Positions 1 through 11,535 of a stretch of DNA of 35,859 bases are shown here, piece after piece (position 1 is the first letter of the stretch; every line of letters begins with the position of its first letter). The position numbers and the translations under genes were made by a program. Origin of the DNA: Xylaria sp. FL1777 (Eukaryota > Ascomycota > Sordariomycetes > Xylariales > Xylariaceae). The stretch is taken from the NCBI GenBank assembly GCA_022578965.1, contig MU400820.1:1-35859 (forward strand), written 5' to 3'. The notes beneath the pieces were generated by a model, which saw only the letters and a program-made list of their open reading frames with translations, did no database searches and was not told where the DNA came from.

Positions 1-540
1 CTTTCCTAATTGGGAAGTACTTACCGTAAGTGGTAAATAAATACACTGTACATAATTTTTAAGCATGGTCCAGACTTTTGGCCACAACCTACGTAGGTAG
101 TTATTAGAAACCTGTAGCGAGGATATCTATTCTTAGCGTACATGAAACTAGGTACATACTACCTGCTTATAAGTACATGTAGATACCTACCTACGCATAC
201 CTAGTAACCTGTGTTAGACGATGACTAATCTGTAATCAATCCAGGCTCTTGGCGTACATGGCTTTTGATGCACCCTTAACTGGTATCCGGAGTCCGGAGT
301 AGGTACAAGAAAAGAATTAGTATTCGGTCAGCGGCCTACCGGTATCTACTATGTATGTACGGCAGCGGGGTGCTGCAATCCGATGCCTCGTACCTGAATA
401 CCTGAGGTTAGGTGGGTAAGTACGTATCTTGGGGTGAAGGTTAGGTAAGGGGTTACAGTGGGGTATATATAGACAACGATAGGAGAATTTGTATACAAAG
501 TACCTACAGTGGGGTGGGGGAGGTCCTTTCGTCTATCTAA

Positions 541-570
541 AGTAAGTAAGTACCTACCAGGTAGGTAAGT
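541..570. repeat. TACCTACC/GGTAGGTA inverted repeat
   Basis: The sequence reads TACCTAC, then CAG, then GTAGGTA at 551-567, giving two 7-bp inverted arms around a 3-nt centre. GTAAGTAAG-type words lie on its left. It is the clearest example at this end of a word family that recurs in most intergenic regions of the window. Its function is unknown. Confidence 0.6.
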
Positions 571-1187
571 ATACCACTCTTTCGATGAAAACCACACATG
601 CGTAGTAGTATACTAACCTATGTTACCATGTGAAGACTAAAATAAAGCCAAACGACATAATAGCTAATGCTACCACAGAATCTGTAAACGCTATCTATAC
701 ACAGTTGAGACTACTTGCCTATTCTGTCCTTCCTCGCCAACACCTACCTCAAGCAGTCATTTTGTAAATTGAGTGAACGCCGTCCACCTACCTTAGAGGC
801 CATAAGAAAACCTAACTAATATGATACCTAGGGCTTACATTATCTTACAGCACATACAGCTCCCACCTTGGAAAGAAAAGACGACTCCCGTCTAGGAAGG
901 CATATAAACTGATCTATAATTACTACCTGCCTGAGCACCTAGGTGGTTTATCTGGAGTATTAAGTAAGAGGCCCATTCGGTAAGAATATGGAAGATGTCA
1001 TGTGATCTCACGGTACGAATTACACCACTTGATTATGCATGATTCTAGCAGGGTTGTTGGCGTCGAGCTGCAATTACAAAGACGATCAGTCAGCAGCCAT
1101 CTCGACTAATCATAAGGCTGCTAACTGCACTGGGTGTCATGAGGAATCCCATAAGGCTTAGCGGAGTGGCCAAGTAGGCTGGCCAGG

Positions 1188-1203
1188 GTCAAATCGATTT
1201 GAC
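1188..1203. repeat. Perfect 16-bp palindrome
   Basis: GTCAAATCGATTTGAC reads identically on both strands. Pairing breaks immediately outside (G at 1187 against A at 1204). It lies in non-coding DNA about 1.27 kb upstream of the bZIP start. It could be a binding site for a dimeric regulator or a chance occurrence. Confidence 0.55.
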
Positions 1204-2473
1204 ATTTCCGTGGCATGACTTGGCGCGGGCGCGCGGCCCACTCATATCAGCGAAGGCGTTCAATACGAGAGGCAGGAAGCCTTTAGCCTCGGTACTGGCC
1301 TGAGCATACATAGCGAGAGAGACACCAGGACGTTTTGGACCTTGATCTCCGCATCGTGCTACGCGGGCGGTGAGCTATTAAACCCATGGCGAGAGTAATG
1401 GACGTAACTACGTTTACGTAGTAAGTAAAGAAGAAGAAAGGTGAAAAGGAAGCGGGGAGAGGTGGAGGAAGAGGTAAAACTGAAGCTCAACTGTGCACCT
1501 CCTGAAGAAAGTCCTGAGGAAAGGAATGTTGTATATCAAACTTAAAGTTTGGATTGCAATATTAACGGCCTGTCGATCGTTCGCTTAAAACAACCGGTGT
1601 GAATGATAGATGTTATTACATAATACGATATTGTACTAGTAGCAATTGGGCGACATGGTATACCGGTTATAGGTATCTTGAAGAAGGTACTCAAAGTAGC
1701 TTATATGATTTATTTATACTACCTGGGCATGATCAGTAAACAAACGAAATGCATGCTCTAGCGTGTCTAGGCTGTCGCCTCGAAGCTAGATGCCCAAGAG
1801 CTGTGTTAGACTCGGCCTTCTCCGAAAGGGAAGGCTGATGCATGGTGTTGGTTGCATCAGCTCGGTACACATCGCCCCCGGAGGTGTTATTCCATACATA
1901 GGCAGTACTCGTCGACGTTTTCTTGATCTGGGTACCGGTACCGGTATGATTTGGCAACGGACGATCCTCTTTCTTTGCCATCGTTGCCACGTGCCGACTT
2001 AACTGTTGATTCCAAACGTGAAGTCATCCTTTAGCTTCTGTGATCGAGCGGCACTGTTCCTATACTTCGTAGACCACGATGCTACCCTGGCCCACATACA
2101 ACCGAAGCGAGTTGATGGAGGAGCTTCTTGGACTTATAAGACGACGAACTGGAAACATGTAGTATAGCTACTGTATCTTCATAACTGTATGCACAATCCG
2201 GCCGTCTTGGAGACCGGGGTTCGATTATCCATGCCTGCGGGAATTGGACCGGCAATTACCATCAGTAATATACAACTCTCATGCATATCAGTACTCCTGT
2301 TCCTCATGCTTCTCTCTTATTCGAACAAGACCGCCTAATTACCGACAGACCTACCGTAGTTCTTCGTTTCTCTAAATACATGTTACCACCTATCGCGCCC
2401 TAAACACTATTATAGGAACCCCCAGCTTTCAGCTTTCAGCTCTCGACTCGCATCCCGAAGATTTCTTGGTATC

Positions 2474-3378
2474 ATGGAGACATCCAACAGCGCTCCAATA
2501 TCAGAGAGCCAGCCGCGGAAGCGAAGGGGCCGAAATAGCGATATCCGGAAGGAGCAGAATAGGATAGCATCCAGAGCCTATCGTATGTTTTCTCGTCGCC
2601 GTCCTGGACTCCTCCTTTACCTCGCTGGTAAACACCTTGTCTAACATGGTGAGCAGGGGAGAAACGAAGACAAAAGCTGGCGTTGCTGGATGAGATCCTC
2701 AAGTCAGACAACCACAACGACTCTATGAGTTCGGTCTCAGACGAGACAGAGTACAACTCAACGACGCCGGCCCCTGACTTCCGCACGATGGAGTCAGCCC
2801 GCAGAACCAGGAACTCGTCACACAGCCCAGCACCGTACTACATGTCCGCAGTCCCAGCCCTGCCGTCCGTGACGGCAGGCGTCCAGCCTCTGCCCTCGAA
2901 CGGCCCAGGCTGCGACGCGGACGCCTACGGCGGCTACTCGGTGAAGGACTACGTCCAGGAAGCCGAGAGACTCGCCACGCACGCGCCCATCTCGGCGATC
3001 GGGATGGGCACAAGCTACGCCCCTCCTCTCCCTCCCATCGCGGGGATGCCGTCGGCCCCCATGTTCCCGTTCGACGAGGAATTCATGGGCGACGCGTTCG
3101 GCGCGTATCCCCTGCCAGACGGCGGCAGCGTGCCTGGCTTCACCGCCCCTCCCTCGGGCTACGACTCGAACATGATCAACGCACTGCAGAGTCTCTCGAG
3201 GCTCGACGATAGCCAGCAGCAGCAGATCATGGCGTACCTGCAGAAGAAGCGGAACGTCATGCAGGCGACCGCGACTGGCCCTCCTCTCGATCTTGGCGGC
3301 TATGGGACATACCATCACGTCCCTGTGCCGCCACGGTCGAGTCCGCTACCAGGTACGAGGCCGTTCAGCCGCAGGTAG
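2474..3378 (+). CDS. bZIP-type transcription factor
   Basis: Predicted nuclear DNA-binding regulator of 276 aa. Exons are 2474-2582 and 2657-3378, with a 74-bp intron (GTATGT donor, CAG acceptor) that splits an arginine codon inside the basic region. The spliced basic region runs from KRRGRNSDIRKEQNR (about residues 16-30) through IASRAYREKRRQKLALLDEIL (split here only by description; about 31-51). The N-x3-S-R spacing is that of fungal bZIP proteins. Only about two heptads of zipper-like sequence follow before a Ser/Pro/Gly/Tyr-rich, probably disordered tail. A short DDSQQQQIMAYLQKKR helix lies near residue 205-225. The second exon is much more GC-rich than its surroundings. The ATG at 2474 is the only start that keeps the basic region. 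A possible donor near 3351 could change the last few residues. Target genes cannot be inferred. Confidence 0.8.
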
Positions 3379-4759
3379 GGACAGTTTTGCAAGGTCTGAT
3401 AGCTTCAGTAGGTCACTTACAGCGCAGCGGAGATGCCACGCGGCGGGATGGAAGATTACCTTGACGATACGCCCCGGGATATCATTGATTGATGCCCTCA
3501 ACGGCGGATTTTCGAATGAAAGGGGCCGGATTGTAGCTGCTCGTTTCGACACAGCAGAGGGAATTTCGATGGCCACATCGTAGAATTTGGAACGACTTTG
3601 CTGTGATGTTTCAAACAGTCAGGTACGCAGGCCGCTCCGAGAGATGGTCGAGAACGTCCTGGGGGCACCGATGTCCACGAACCACAACTCCTTCACTCCA
3701 ACATGGTAAATTGGCGCCGGGACTGCATTGGGGGACCAAGTATTCAGCGTGTTAGGTCGAGACAGACTCCATGGCATGTAGCTTGGTTCGAAGTTGGTAT
3801 CTAGTGGATGGCAAAGCAGATACATCCACACGGAATCACGACGGATATCCAGCTGAATATCTTGTCTATCTACCCATACCTACAAGATCGGGCAAAACGT
3901 GGCAGGCAGTAGGAAGTTGGGTGGGCGGCGCCCCCAACCCTATGGAGTTGTATACTCGGGCTCGGTCGGTTTCTTGACCAATCGAGCCATACGCGACGCT
4001 TCACCTTTCGAGGGATCGAAATCACGAGGAAGCCCGCACCTACCAAGACAAGTCCGAGACAGGGAATAACCACGGCGCACTCGTCACCGAGCAAAAGTAT
4101 AAATACCAACAACGTACGCGCATAACTTCAACAACGCGAGAAGCAGAAGAAGATGGTGATAGAGCGAGGATTAAAGACGCACTCGGGGAACCAACCGCGA
4201 CGGGGAGAAGGATTGAGTGCAAGTATCGACGACAGAATGGTTGGGGTTCAAGGGTCATGAAGAATAGTAGCTGAAACGGGACCCGAGGTTGAGGAGGGCG
4301 ATTGGGGGCCATCGAATATGATTTTCATGGGACGTACAACTCGTATTGCCATGACATAAATATCGAAACACTTTTGCAAGCCATCACATTGTTCGTCCGT
4401 GCGCTTTGTACACCCCTGGACAAGAATTTGTCCATGGCTTCGAGAGATAGATGGAACAGAATGTCCGGTCGTGACGGCTAGAGTTTCCGGCAGGATGAAA
4501 CGTTCGGATGAAATACGTGTTATACTAAGTCTACAGGTGTCTACGAGGAACATGTGTCCTATTTACCTCGATCCAATGGCATAGGAGATAATATGAAAAA
4601 TCCAGAAGGGTAGGTTTATCTCATTCTAAGATCTTCGCATTGGTAAAAGTTGGTCGGGCACTCGTTTATGTTGCTATAGATTAGTGAAGAGAACTTACAC
4701 ACTGATGTGATAAACGATCAACGTGGGTGGATGGATAGTATATTTGGTCACGGCTAACC
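3379..4759. other. Intergenic region between the 3' ends of the bZIP gene and NOP14
   Basis: Neighbouring genes converge here, so this should hold both 3' untranslated regions and terminators. The open frames are at most about 100 codons, overlap each other on both strands and show no recognisable domain. I see nothing else that can be supported. Confidence 0.5.
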
Positions 4760-7700
4760 CTATCTCTTCGCCGCCCTCTTCCTCGCCTGCTTTTCTCGCT
4801 CGTAAGCATTTGCTTCTCGGCCCTCCTCTCCCTGAATCTCGGCCACAAGTCTCTTGTACTTCTTTTCGTATGCAGCATCCTTTTGCTTCTTGATTCTGAG
4901 TTTCTCACGAGCCATGAAGTTAGCATCTTTCCGTAGCTCCCGCATGGCACCCTTGCGCTCCTTCTTATGCTCCGCCTTAAGCTTGGCTAACTCAGCTCGG
5001 TCCTTGTCAGCGTCATAATGCCTATCGGGATCAAACTGATCCTCGAACTTGGGAATCGCTGTCTTGATACTAAACATGCCATTAGCATTCAACGCTCTTC
5101 CCAGCTTTGTACACAAGGATAAAAGAAAAAGATTTAGACCCACGCTAGAGGACGATGATGATGTAGTTCGAGTGGCCGCCGAGCCAGCTTAGACATGGTG
5201 AGCATAGTTTGAAGCCTTGTTTGTAACTTCACAACGCGATCAATCAAGTTTTCGGGGAGGTGAGATTGGCATGAGCTTTTGGCCAGGTGACGTAGAGCGA
5301 GGAGGACTGGTTCAAAGGTTTCAATGAACGAAGTCTTGCCAGCATATAGTTGTGAGGCAATATCCAGCAGTTGGAGAGTAGTATCTAAGGTGGCGATCCT
5401 GATTGATAGATCTACCTTTTCTGAGCTAGGCGGCGTAATGCAGTCCGTGGCCTTGAGCTTCTTAACCTCGATTTTACTGGCACCCGTTATGCGCACGCCT
5501 GGAGCGGGTTCATGCTGTGGAAAGTTACCTTGCTTTTCTGTTGGTTTAGCAGGTGCAAGAGATATTAGTGTATTAAGGGAGAAGTTCATGAATTCTGGAC
5601 AAAACCTCTGAGATAATTTTAGATAGTGCAAAGCCAGAGAGCCCATGAAGGCTCCTTGGGCAAAATCAACCGAAGTTTTGGGGATTTTCTGCCCCAGGTA
5701 TCGCGCGATTAGTAACATTGCGGGTGTGATGACAGGGTGGAAAGCATCGCTGGGTGGGAAGATTGTCCCAATAGCCATCAGGACTACCAGGTCCCCTAGT
5801 GTAGGGGAAAGACATCTACTTGCCAAGTCATTGATCTGAGAGCGAAATGCTTCTGAAATGTCTATAGGAAACGACTTTGCAAGTGAATGAAGATCTATGA
5901 TAGACAAGGGTTAGTATATGGATCTCATAGAGTGTGGTTTACCTAAGTAATGACTTCCTAGCGCCAAGATCGGTGGTTTGCACGGGGACAATCGCTCCTA
6001 GGCGGAAAGTCGTAAAATTATCTACTTACGCCTTATGATACTCTCCAGCGATGCGAATGGTGGAGGGCTCGATGCATTTGATAGGTGAAAGAGATACTGG
6101 ACCAGGATGCGAGAGAAGTTCGCTAGCTTTGATTTATTTTCGCTGGCCAATTTCGGATGGTACAATATGCGGACCTTTTGGATGAATGTCGGGATTTGCT
6201 CTGGCGATAGACTACGCGAGATGTCCAGAACCTGTTCTAGAGTCTCCGGACAGCTACTGATCTCACTCGTTCCATTCTTCGTAACGTCAGATTCCTTCGC
6301 GAAAGCTGAATCACGGGCTTCCGTCTCGTTAAGAAGACCTTTCGTGAACTCGTCTTCTTGGTAGTCGTCGTCCTGTTCTCCTTGAGCAGATGAATTCTCA
6401 TCTTCTGATTCAATGGGCTCTAAGTCTGATCCGCTTGCCAACAAATCGTCTTCCACGATAAAGTCATCCTCGTCGTCGAAGCCAAGTTCCGTCGCTGTAG
6501 GACGGGTCCGGATACCAGAACCAAGCCCGAAATCTTCCTCCTCTTCCTCGTTGAACCATGCTGGCTTGTCTGCGGCGGACGGAGCGCCACGAGCATCTTG
6601 TTCCTTATTGTCGTCTTCGCTATCACTTAGTTCTCCACGCATTCTTTTTTGCCGTTTATCTTCCAGATCTCTCAGCTTTTCTACGTCTCGCTGAGCAATC
6701 TCTTCTTCTGTTAGCGTCCTGTCCGACGGCTTTGCTCTCCTATCCATAGCAAGTTGTCTAAGCCGTAAATCGTAGTCGCGCTCCATTCTTTCTCTGCCGG
6801 GGTCATCCGGCTTCGAGATCGCTTCATCGCTCTCACCACTTGGGGGTTTATGTCGTTGAAATAAAAGAGCTTGAATGTCAGAAAGTTCTTCGTCGAGCTA
6901 CCAAATGGGAGATGCTTAGCATTCGTAACACACAAAGTTACGATTTTCATAACTTACCTCCTCTCTCAAGTCCTCGTCGGCATCTTTTTGCGCTTGTCTC
7001 TCGGCTTTGTGAAGCTTAGACTTGGCAATGATTTCCTTATAGATCTCTTGTTTTGACTTTTTTCTTTCCGGGCCCCCCTCGGCATTTGCGTCATCTTGAC
7101 CGTCCACATCGTCTGGTTCTCGAACTCGCTTTAGACCGCGCTCGTCGTCAATTGAATCTTTGCCGGAATCACTGTCCTCGGGATCAAGAAGATCCGTTTC
7201 GTCGAAGTCGTCTTTCTCAGGAAATGATAGAGATTTGCCCATGTGGGTTAATCCATCGATAGGTTCATCGTCTTCGAGGTCGAATATGGAAGACTTATGG
7301 TGGCTTTGTTTCTCCCTCATGAAGCGCTGGGCCATTTTTTCCTCGTAGGTCATCGAGGCATCGTTTTCGCCAAATCGCTGATCCCGTATACCGCCTGTTT
7401 TGTTCCGTCGGTTCATCTCGACTAGCAGCGTTTGCCGCCGCTGTAGCGGTCTGTTAGCCATGTACATACATAACTTTGTCACGAGCATGTCCATGAAATA
7501 TTGCACCACATACTCTCTCCTCCCCCATAGCTTTTGCGTCGCCCGGACGACCGGTGATCCCTTTAGCGGCATCTCCTAATACTGGGCGGTTGCTGGTGAC
7601 ATGGAATTTGGGACCCCGGGCGTTGTGCTTGAAGTCAAAAGGGTTGAACTCCTCTCGCATGCTTTCTAGAGCGGCAGCTCGTTTATTCGTATTGACTTTT

Positions 7701-7804
7701 CCATTTTGGGCGACCTTCCGCCTCTGCTTTTTGCTTTGCTGTGGGCCGATGACGCCTTGCTCTCTTAGAGAGGCCTTGAGCCTCTTAAGCTGGGAACCGG
7801 GCAT
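4760..7804 (-). CDS. nop14: Nucleolar protein Nop14, SSU processome
   Basis: Nop14 is a nucleolar component of the small-subunit processome needed for 18S rRNA maturation and 40S assembly. The five exons on the minus strand are 7804-7514, 7440-6958, 6897-6030, 5894-5144 and 5069-4760, separated by introns of 73, 60, 135 and 74 bp. They join in frame to 900 aa, the usual fungal length. The N-terminus MPGSQLKRLKASLREQG and the stretch EERRRQTLLVEM after the first junction are family hallmarks. Acidic tracts (EEEEEDFGLG and others) follow in the middle. The junction LESIIRHLHSLAKSFP is restored only by the 135-bp intron. The C-terminus carries PKFEDQFDPDRHYD, a charged AELAKLKAEHKKERKGAMR helix and a basic end. 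The start is the first ATG in the conserved frame. It shares a 397-bp divergent promoter with the gene at 8202. Confidence 0.93.
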
Positions 7805-8201
7805 GTTTGTAATATACAAGGGAGTCCTTGGGTCTTGGACGCTGTCCGTTCCTGTTATGCCTGGAGGGGTTGATCATACTGATAGCAAAGAAACTCCAAA
7901 CATTTTTTTGATACAGCTCTAGCTAAATATTATCTAATCTTATCATATCTGCCCCACTCTATCCGCTACCTACTGCGTAAAGTAAGTGCTGGGTAGAGAA
8001 GTTGCCTATTAAAGTTAGTCCCACCTGTTATTTCCATTTGATAGATACGATTTGAGTGGCGTCCGAATCTGAATACGATAGGCACTGCCCACTGCCGTCA
8101 TACTTGACACTTGACATCGACATTTTTCTTTTTCCTCTTTCAGTTTTGGATCGCGATGCAAAGCACACAACTTGTTATGGTTACCTGACAATGCTTCTAA
8201 T
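7805..8201. promoter_or_regulatory. Divergent promoter region, nop14 / 8202 gene
   Basis: A 397-bp gap lies between two outward-facing start codons, so both core promoters and 5' leaders must lie here unless leaders are spliced from elsewhere. An AT-rich block (CTAAATATTATCTAATC, about 7922-7938) sits near the nop14 side. A pyrimidine-rich block (TTTTTCTTTTTCCTCTTTC) sits 60-80 bp before the 8202 ATG. I see no convincing PAC or RRPE element of the kind linked to yeast ribosome-biogenesis genes. Confidence 0.4.
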
Positions 8202-9260
8202 ATGGGGCTCTTCTCCTTCATGCGAGACGAGCGCCTCGTCGCTGCTGGCTTCGGCATAGCAACAGTAGGCTGTATTGTTGCCATGCGCGCCATTCTTTTG
8301 CATTCTCGCGACAAAGCCGAGATCCAGCCAACGCAACCAAAGACCCAGTACATAACACAAGCCACCGAAGATTCTCTCAAGCTGAGCACTCTGGATACTC
8401 TACTACACCACTACAACTTCGCCATACGCGATACTACGCTGAGGATAGTTGCCGGTCGTGCAGTGAATGACGCTTCAGCTATCGACGACCTGCTCTGGGG
8501 GATCACCCGTAAGGATTACGATGAACGGATGCAAAGCTTACGTGCCCTCACCTTTGCTCTTGAGGATGGTATGGATCCTTCCTGTGTGTTCCTACCGTCT
8601 ATTCGCTAACGCGTTTCTGCAGGTTCCTATAGAAGCTCGCTAGCAGACGCACTCGATACTCTAAAAGGCTACAGTGCGATTGTTCGGTCTTTAGAACTAA
8701 GCCTTGATGATGTTGAGCATGAAATACTTGACGATCCCCTCTACGACGAATATCTTCTACGCGACATTGGCGAACAACGTTGCCTCCTTCTCGTCACAGT
8801 ACTAATCCACCACCACGGACTTGGAAAACTTGTCGAGGCCGGATTTGTTGAGAAGTGGCTAGCAAAACAGCCGTGGGGCGATACAGACGAAGCGAGACGC
8901 AAAAACTTTGCCTTTTACATGGATCGCAAGAAAAACAGAATCAGCGACATTTGCCATCACCTGAAGGCGTCTAAAATTGGCAGAAAAGCGCTTGTCAAAG
9001 CGAAGCTAATTACCAAATTAAGGAAATCCAAAAGAGACAGAGCTGCTAATATCAAGGTTGTCCTCGAGATTAGTATGGCAAACGAGGGTGACAGTACCCT
9101 TGAGACATCACAGATAGAACTTGTACCTCGAGTGAATGACCAAAGCATTGAAGAGCAGCGGTTGCGCAGACGACATCGAGAAGCCATGGTTTTGAACGAT
9201 GGGACGCACTCGTTGGGACGCGGCGATATAATCGAGCGAGAACACGACTCGAATAGTTGA
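8202..9260 (+). CDS. Unidentified fungal protein with N-terminal membrane anchor
   Basis: Predicted 334 aa from two exons, 8202-8568 and 8623-9260. The 54-bp intron has a GTATGG donor and a TTTCTGCAG acceptor. After MGLFSFMRDERL, residues of about 12-32 form a single hydrophobic segment (AAGFGIATVGCIVAMRAILL), suggesting a membrane anchor. The middle is helical, with LLHHYNFAIRDTTLRIVAGR and an LLWGITRKDYDERMQSLRAL block, and could be an armadillo-like fold. A lysine/arginine-rich helix (SKIGRKALVKAKLITKLRKS) follows, then an acidic, Ser/Arg-rich end. It resembles a conserved filamentous-fungal protein type, but I cannot name it or assign a function. There is no in-frame ATG upstream of 8202 in the open frame. 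It is divergent from nop14. Confidence 0.75.
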
Positions 9261-11535
9261 GGGGGATTCTTCGTTATAGGATATGGATATTGATCAAATA
9301 CCGTGTTTCGCACCATTCTACCTCCACAAACATACCAATAAGGATCCTCAAGCAGACCTCCTAGCGAGCCGTCGCAGGTTAAAGGTGGGAGGTAGCCACG
9401 CCTACTTCGTTCCCCTCGCCTTCTACTGTACCAGCGCAGTCGCCAGGAAAGGATCAACGAAATGCTATTATAAGGGGTAGTGGCGCTGGTTCATCTCTGT
9501 CTAGAGAATAGAATGAACTCAGTGGAGCGATAATACCCTGGACTTTTGAAGTGTAAACTTACTAGCAGGCCTTTTGAAATGACACACCTATTGAGTATGA
9601 GCTGTCCCTGAACTTTTAAACTCTCGGGTAGGTATATCGTCTTTCAATGATCTACAGTACCTAGGAACTACCTATAACTATACGCCCATGTCAAGTTGAG
9701 TGGGCCGTCATAGTTAAAGATATGCGTAAGTATCAGGTACTCCATACCTAGTCTATACAGGTGGTTACTATACATATTGGTTGGAGACATGTCTAGCCTG
9801 GGGTCGTTGTCCGGATACGCCAAATCCCGCCCCCCACCACATACACGTGTAATAATAAACACAACCCCACTTTAGTAGATCAGGAGTACATTAAATGGGT
9901 TGACGTCTCTACCCAGCGGTGACACTGACGCAATATCTATAAGTAGTGTAATTAATGTGTTACTGTCTCTTGAGGAGGGGGAGAACAAAACCCCAACCAT
10001 TGAATGCAAGGCTCAGATATGATATATATGTGAACAGAGAACATAGATACCTACATACCTGCATGCCGACTGTACAGTAAGTATTTATGGAGTATTCCTG
10101 GTTCACCCGACAATACCTACATATGCATGCAGCTTGCAGGAGCTATTACTCGCGTCACCGCGTTTTTCTCTCCCTTTTGAAAGTAAACAAAAGATGTTGA
10201 GAGAGACATCTGGTACAGTGGTACCTAATCTCTATCTGCCTGCCTCAGGTAGAAACCTGCCAATGACGGCTCTCGGAGCAACACTTGCAGTTTGTTACGC
10301 TCACGGACCCTGGGAACAAGTAACTTCTTATTAGCTGCGGCGGCGCAAATGGGTACAACTTGTCACAGCTGTCGAACCATGGAGCAAGGTCCTATGTAAG
10401 GGGGTTTACCGCTAGGTGCCATACTTTCTGCAGCCATAGTGCATGTGTAGATAATCTAGGCAAACTTGAGTGACTATTTATTGCTGTGATAGGCCGATCC
10501 TTGTTGATAAACTGAGCGGTCAGGTCTTCATGGATTCTTCTTAAAAAAGCTGCTGCAAGTCAACCATCAACCCCTCTCTCTTTCGTGAGATTTCCTCAGA
10601 CATGTAAGTGTAAGTGTATTGTTGCACCTTTGCTCACCTATTATGCATTTTCTCATACACTTATACCTACCAGGTATGCATTTTATTACTTTTCACATCT
10701 GCTAATTCAGATGACTAAAAATAGGGACCGTCTAATGGTTGCTTGAATTCGACCTGCCTACCTACATCACCCCCTCCTCTCTTTCAGCATTGTCGCCTAC
10801 TCAACTTCAAGGTTTCTAGTATAGGTAGGGAGCGTCTCTCACTGAAACCTCCGAAACAGGTCATTCTTTGCCCGCCCTCAGCATAAATAGGTACGTGCAC
10901 TGGGTGGCTACTTGTTATATACTACATAGAATGGGATGGGATCATTTAGGTACTCCCGTCCCATCCCCCTATCTTCTCCTATCCTGTCCTCCATTCCATT
11001 CCCCCGCCTTTTATACTTTCTATCCAAAATCCAGAGGACGGCACAGTTAGCTGACTGCAGGATAATCCCTCTGCAGCAAAATACATCACCTATGTATGCG
11101 TAGCTGTTATGTTCCACCTGGGTAATATTAGGTGCTGTACTACTTACTGGATTTGGTGAGTGTCGGTCTCTGAAAGGTGGAAAGGTGTCTTTGGTGTGTG
11201 TTGTCCCACGCGACCCGCGAGTCTGACCACTACCCGGTTTTAGTCATATCTTTTTCTGGGGCGGGTGGGTGCATCGACGACGGCGATTGGACAGAGTCCC
11301 TCATAGCCCATTATTCCAGCCGTACCGGTACAAACAAAAAACAAACGCCTGCCGAAAATTCAGAAGCCTCCCGACACCAACCAGGCGCCAACCACGGCCG
11401 CCCCCCCCTATTGCGCCGTACCTAGGTAGCGTGCGTACGTACTGTAGGGCGCCGTCTTCGCGCTACTGACAGCACGGTCACTGTACCTGGCCGGGCCGAG
11501 CCTTGCACGGTTCGACAGGTAAATAGCTGCCCGCC
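9261..11535. other. Intergenic region upstream of the CLIP-170 gene
   Basis: About 2.3 kb without a supportable gene. It should contain the 3' end of the 8202 gene and the promoter and leader of the CLIP-170 gene. TACCTA-type words occur at about 9630-9670, 10040-10060, 10665-10680 and 10755-10770. A run of eight C lies at about 11401-11408. Frames of 60-80 codons on both strands look random. Confidence 0.5.

Larger units (their letters stand above)
1..2473. other. Gene-poor intergenic region
   Basis: I see no supportable gene here. The open frames are short, unlike any family I recognise, and interrupted by the same short words that fill the other intergenic regions. The stretch is AT-leaning and rich in TACCTA/TAGGTA words, for example around 147-210, 541-570 and 931-945. 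It also holds a perfect 16-bp palindrome at 1188-1203. The last 100 bp before the bZIP gene are pyrimidine-rich with repeated CAGCTTTC words, which fits a fungal 5' leader. A distant promoter or a non-coding RNA cannot be excluded. Confidence 0.6.

Noticed and set aside
2185..2260. tRNA-like T-arm (GGGGTTCGATTATCC)
   Set aside because: The B-box-like core lacks the required C after the seven-base loop, the stem does not pair, and no A box or acceptor stem fits.
2818..3318. 166-codon frame antisense to the bZIP exon
   Set aside because: It is a GC-rich shadow of a well-supported sense exon and its Arg/Val/His-rich product has no family features.
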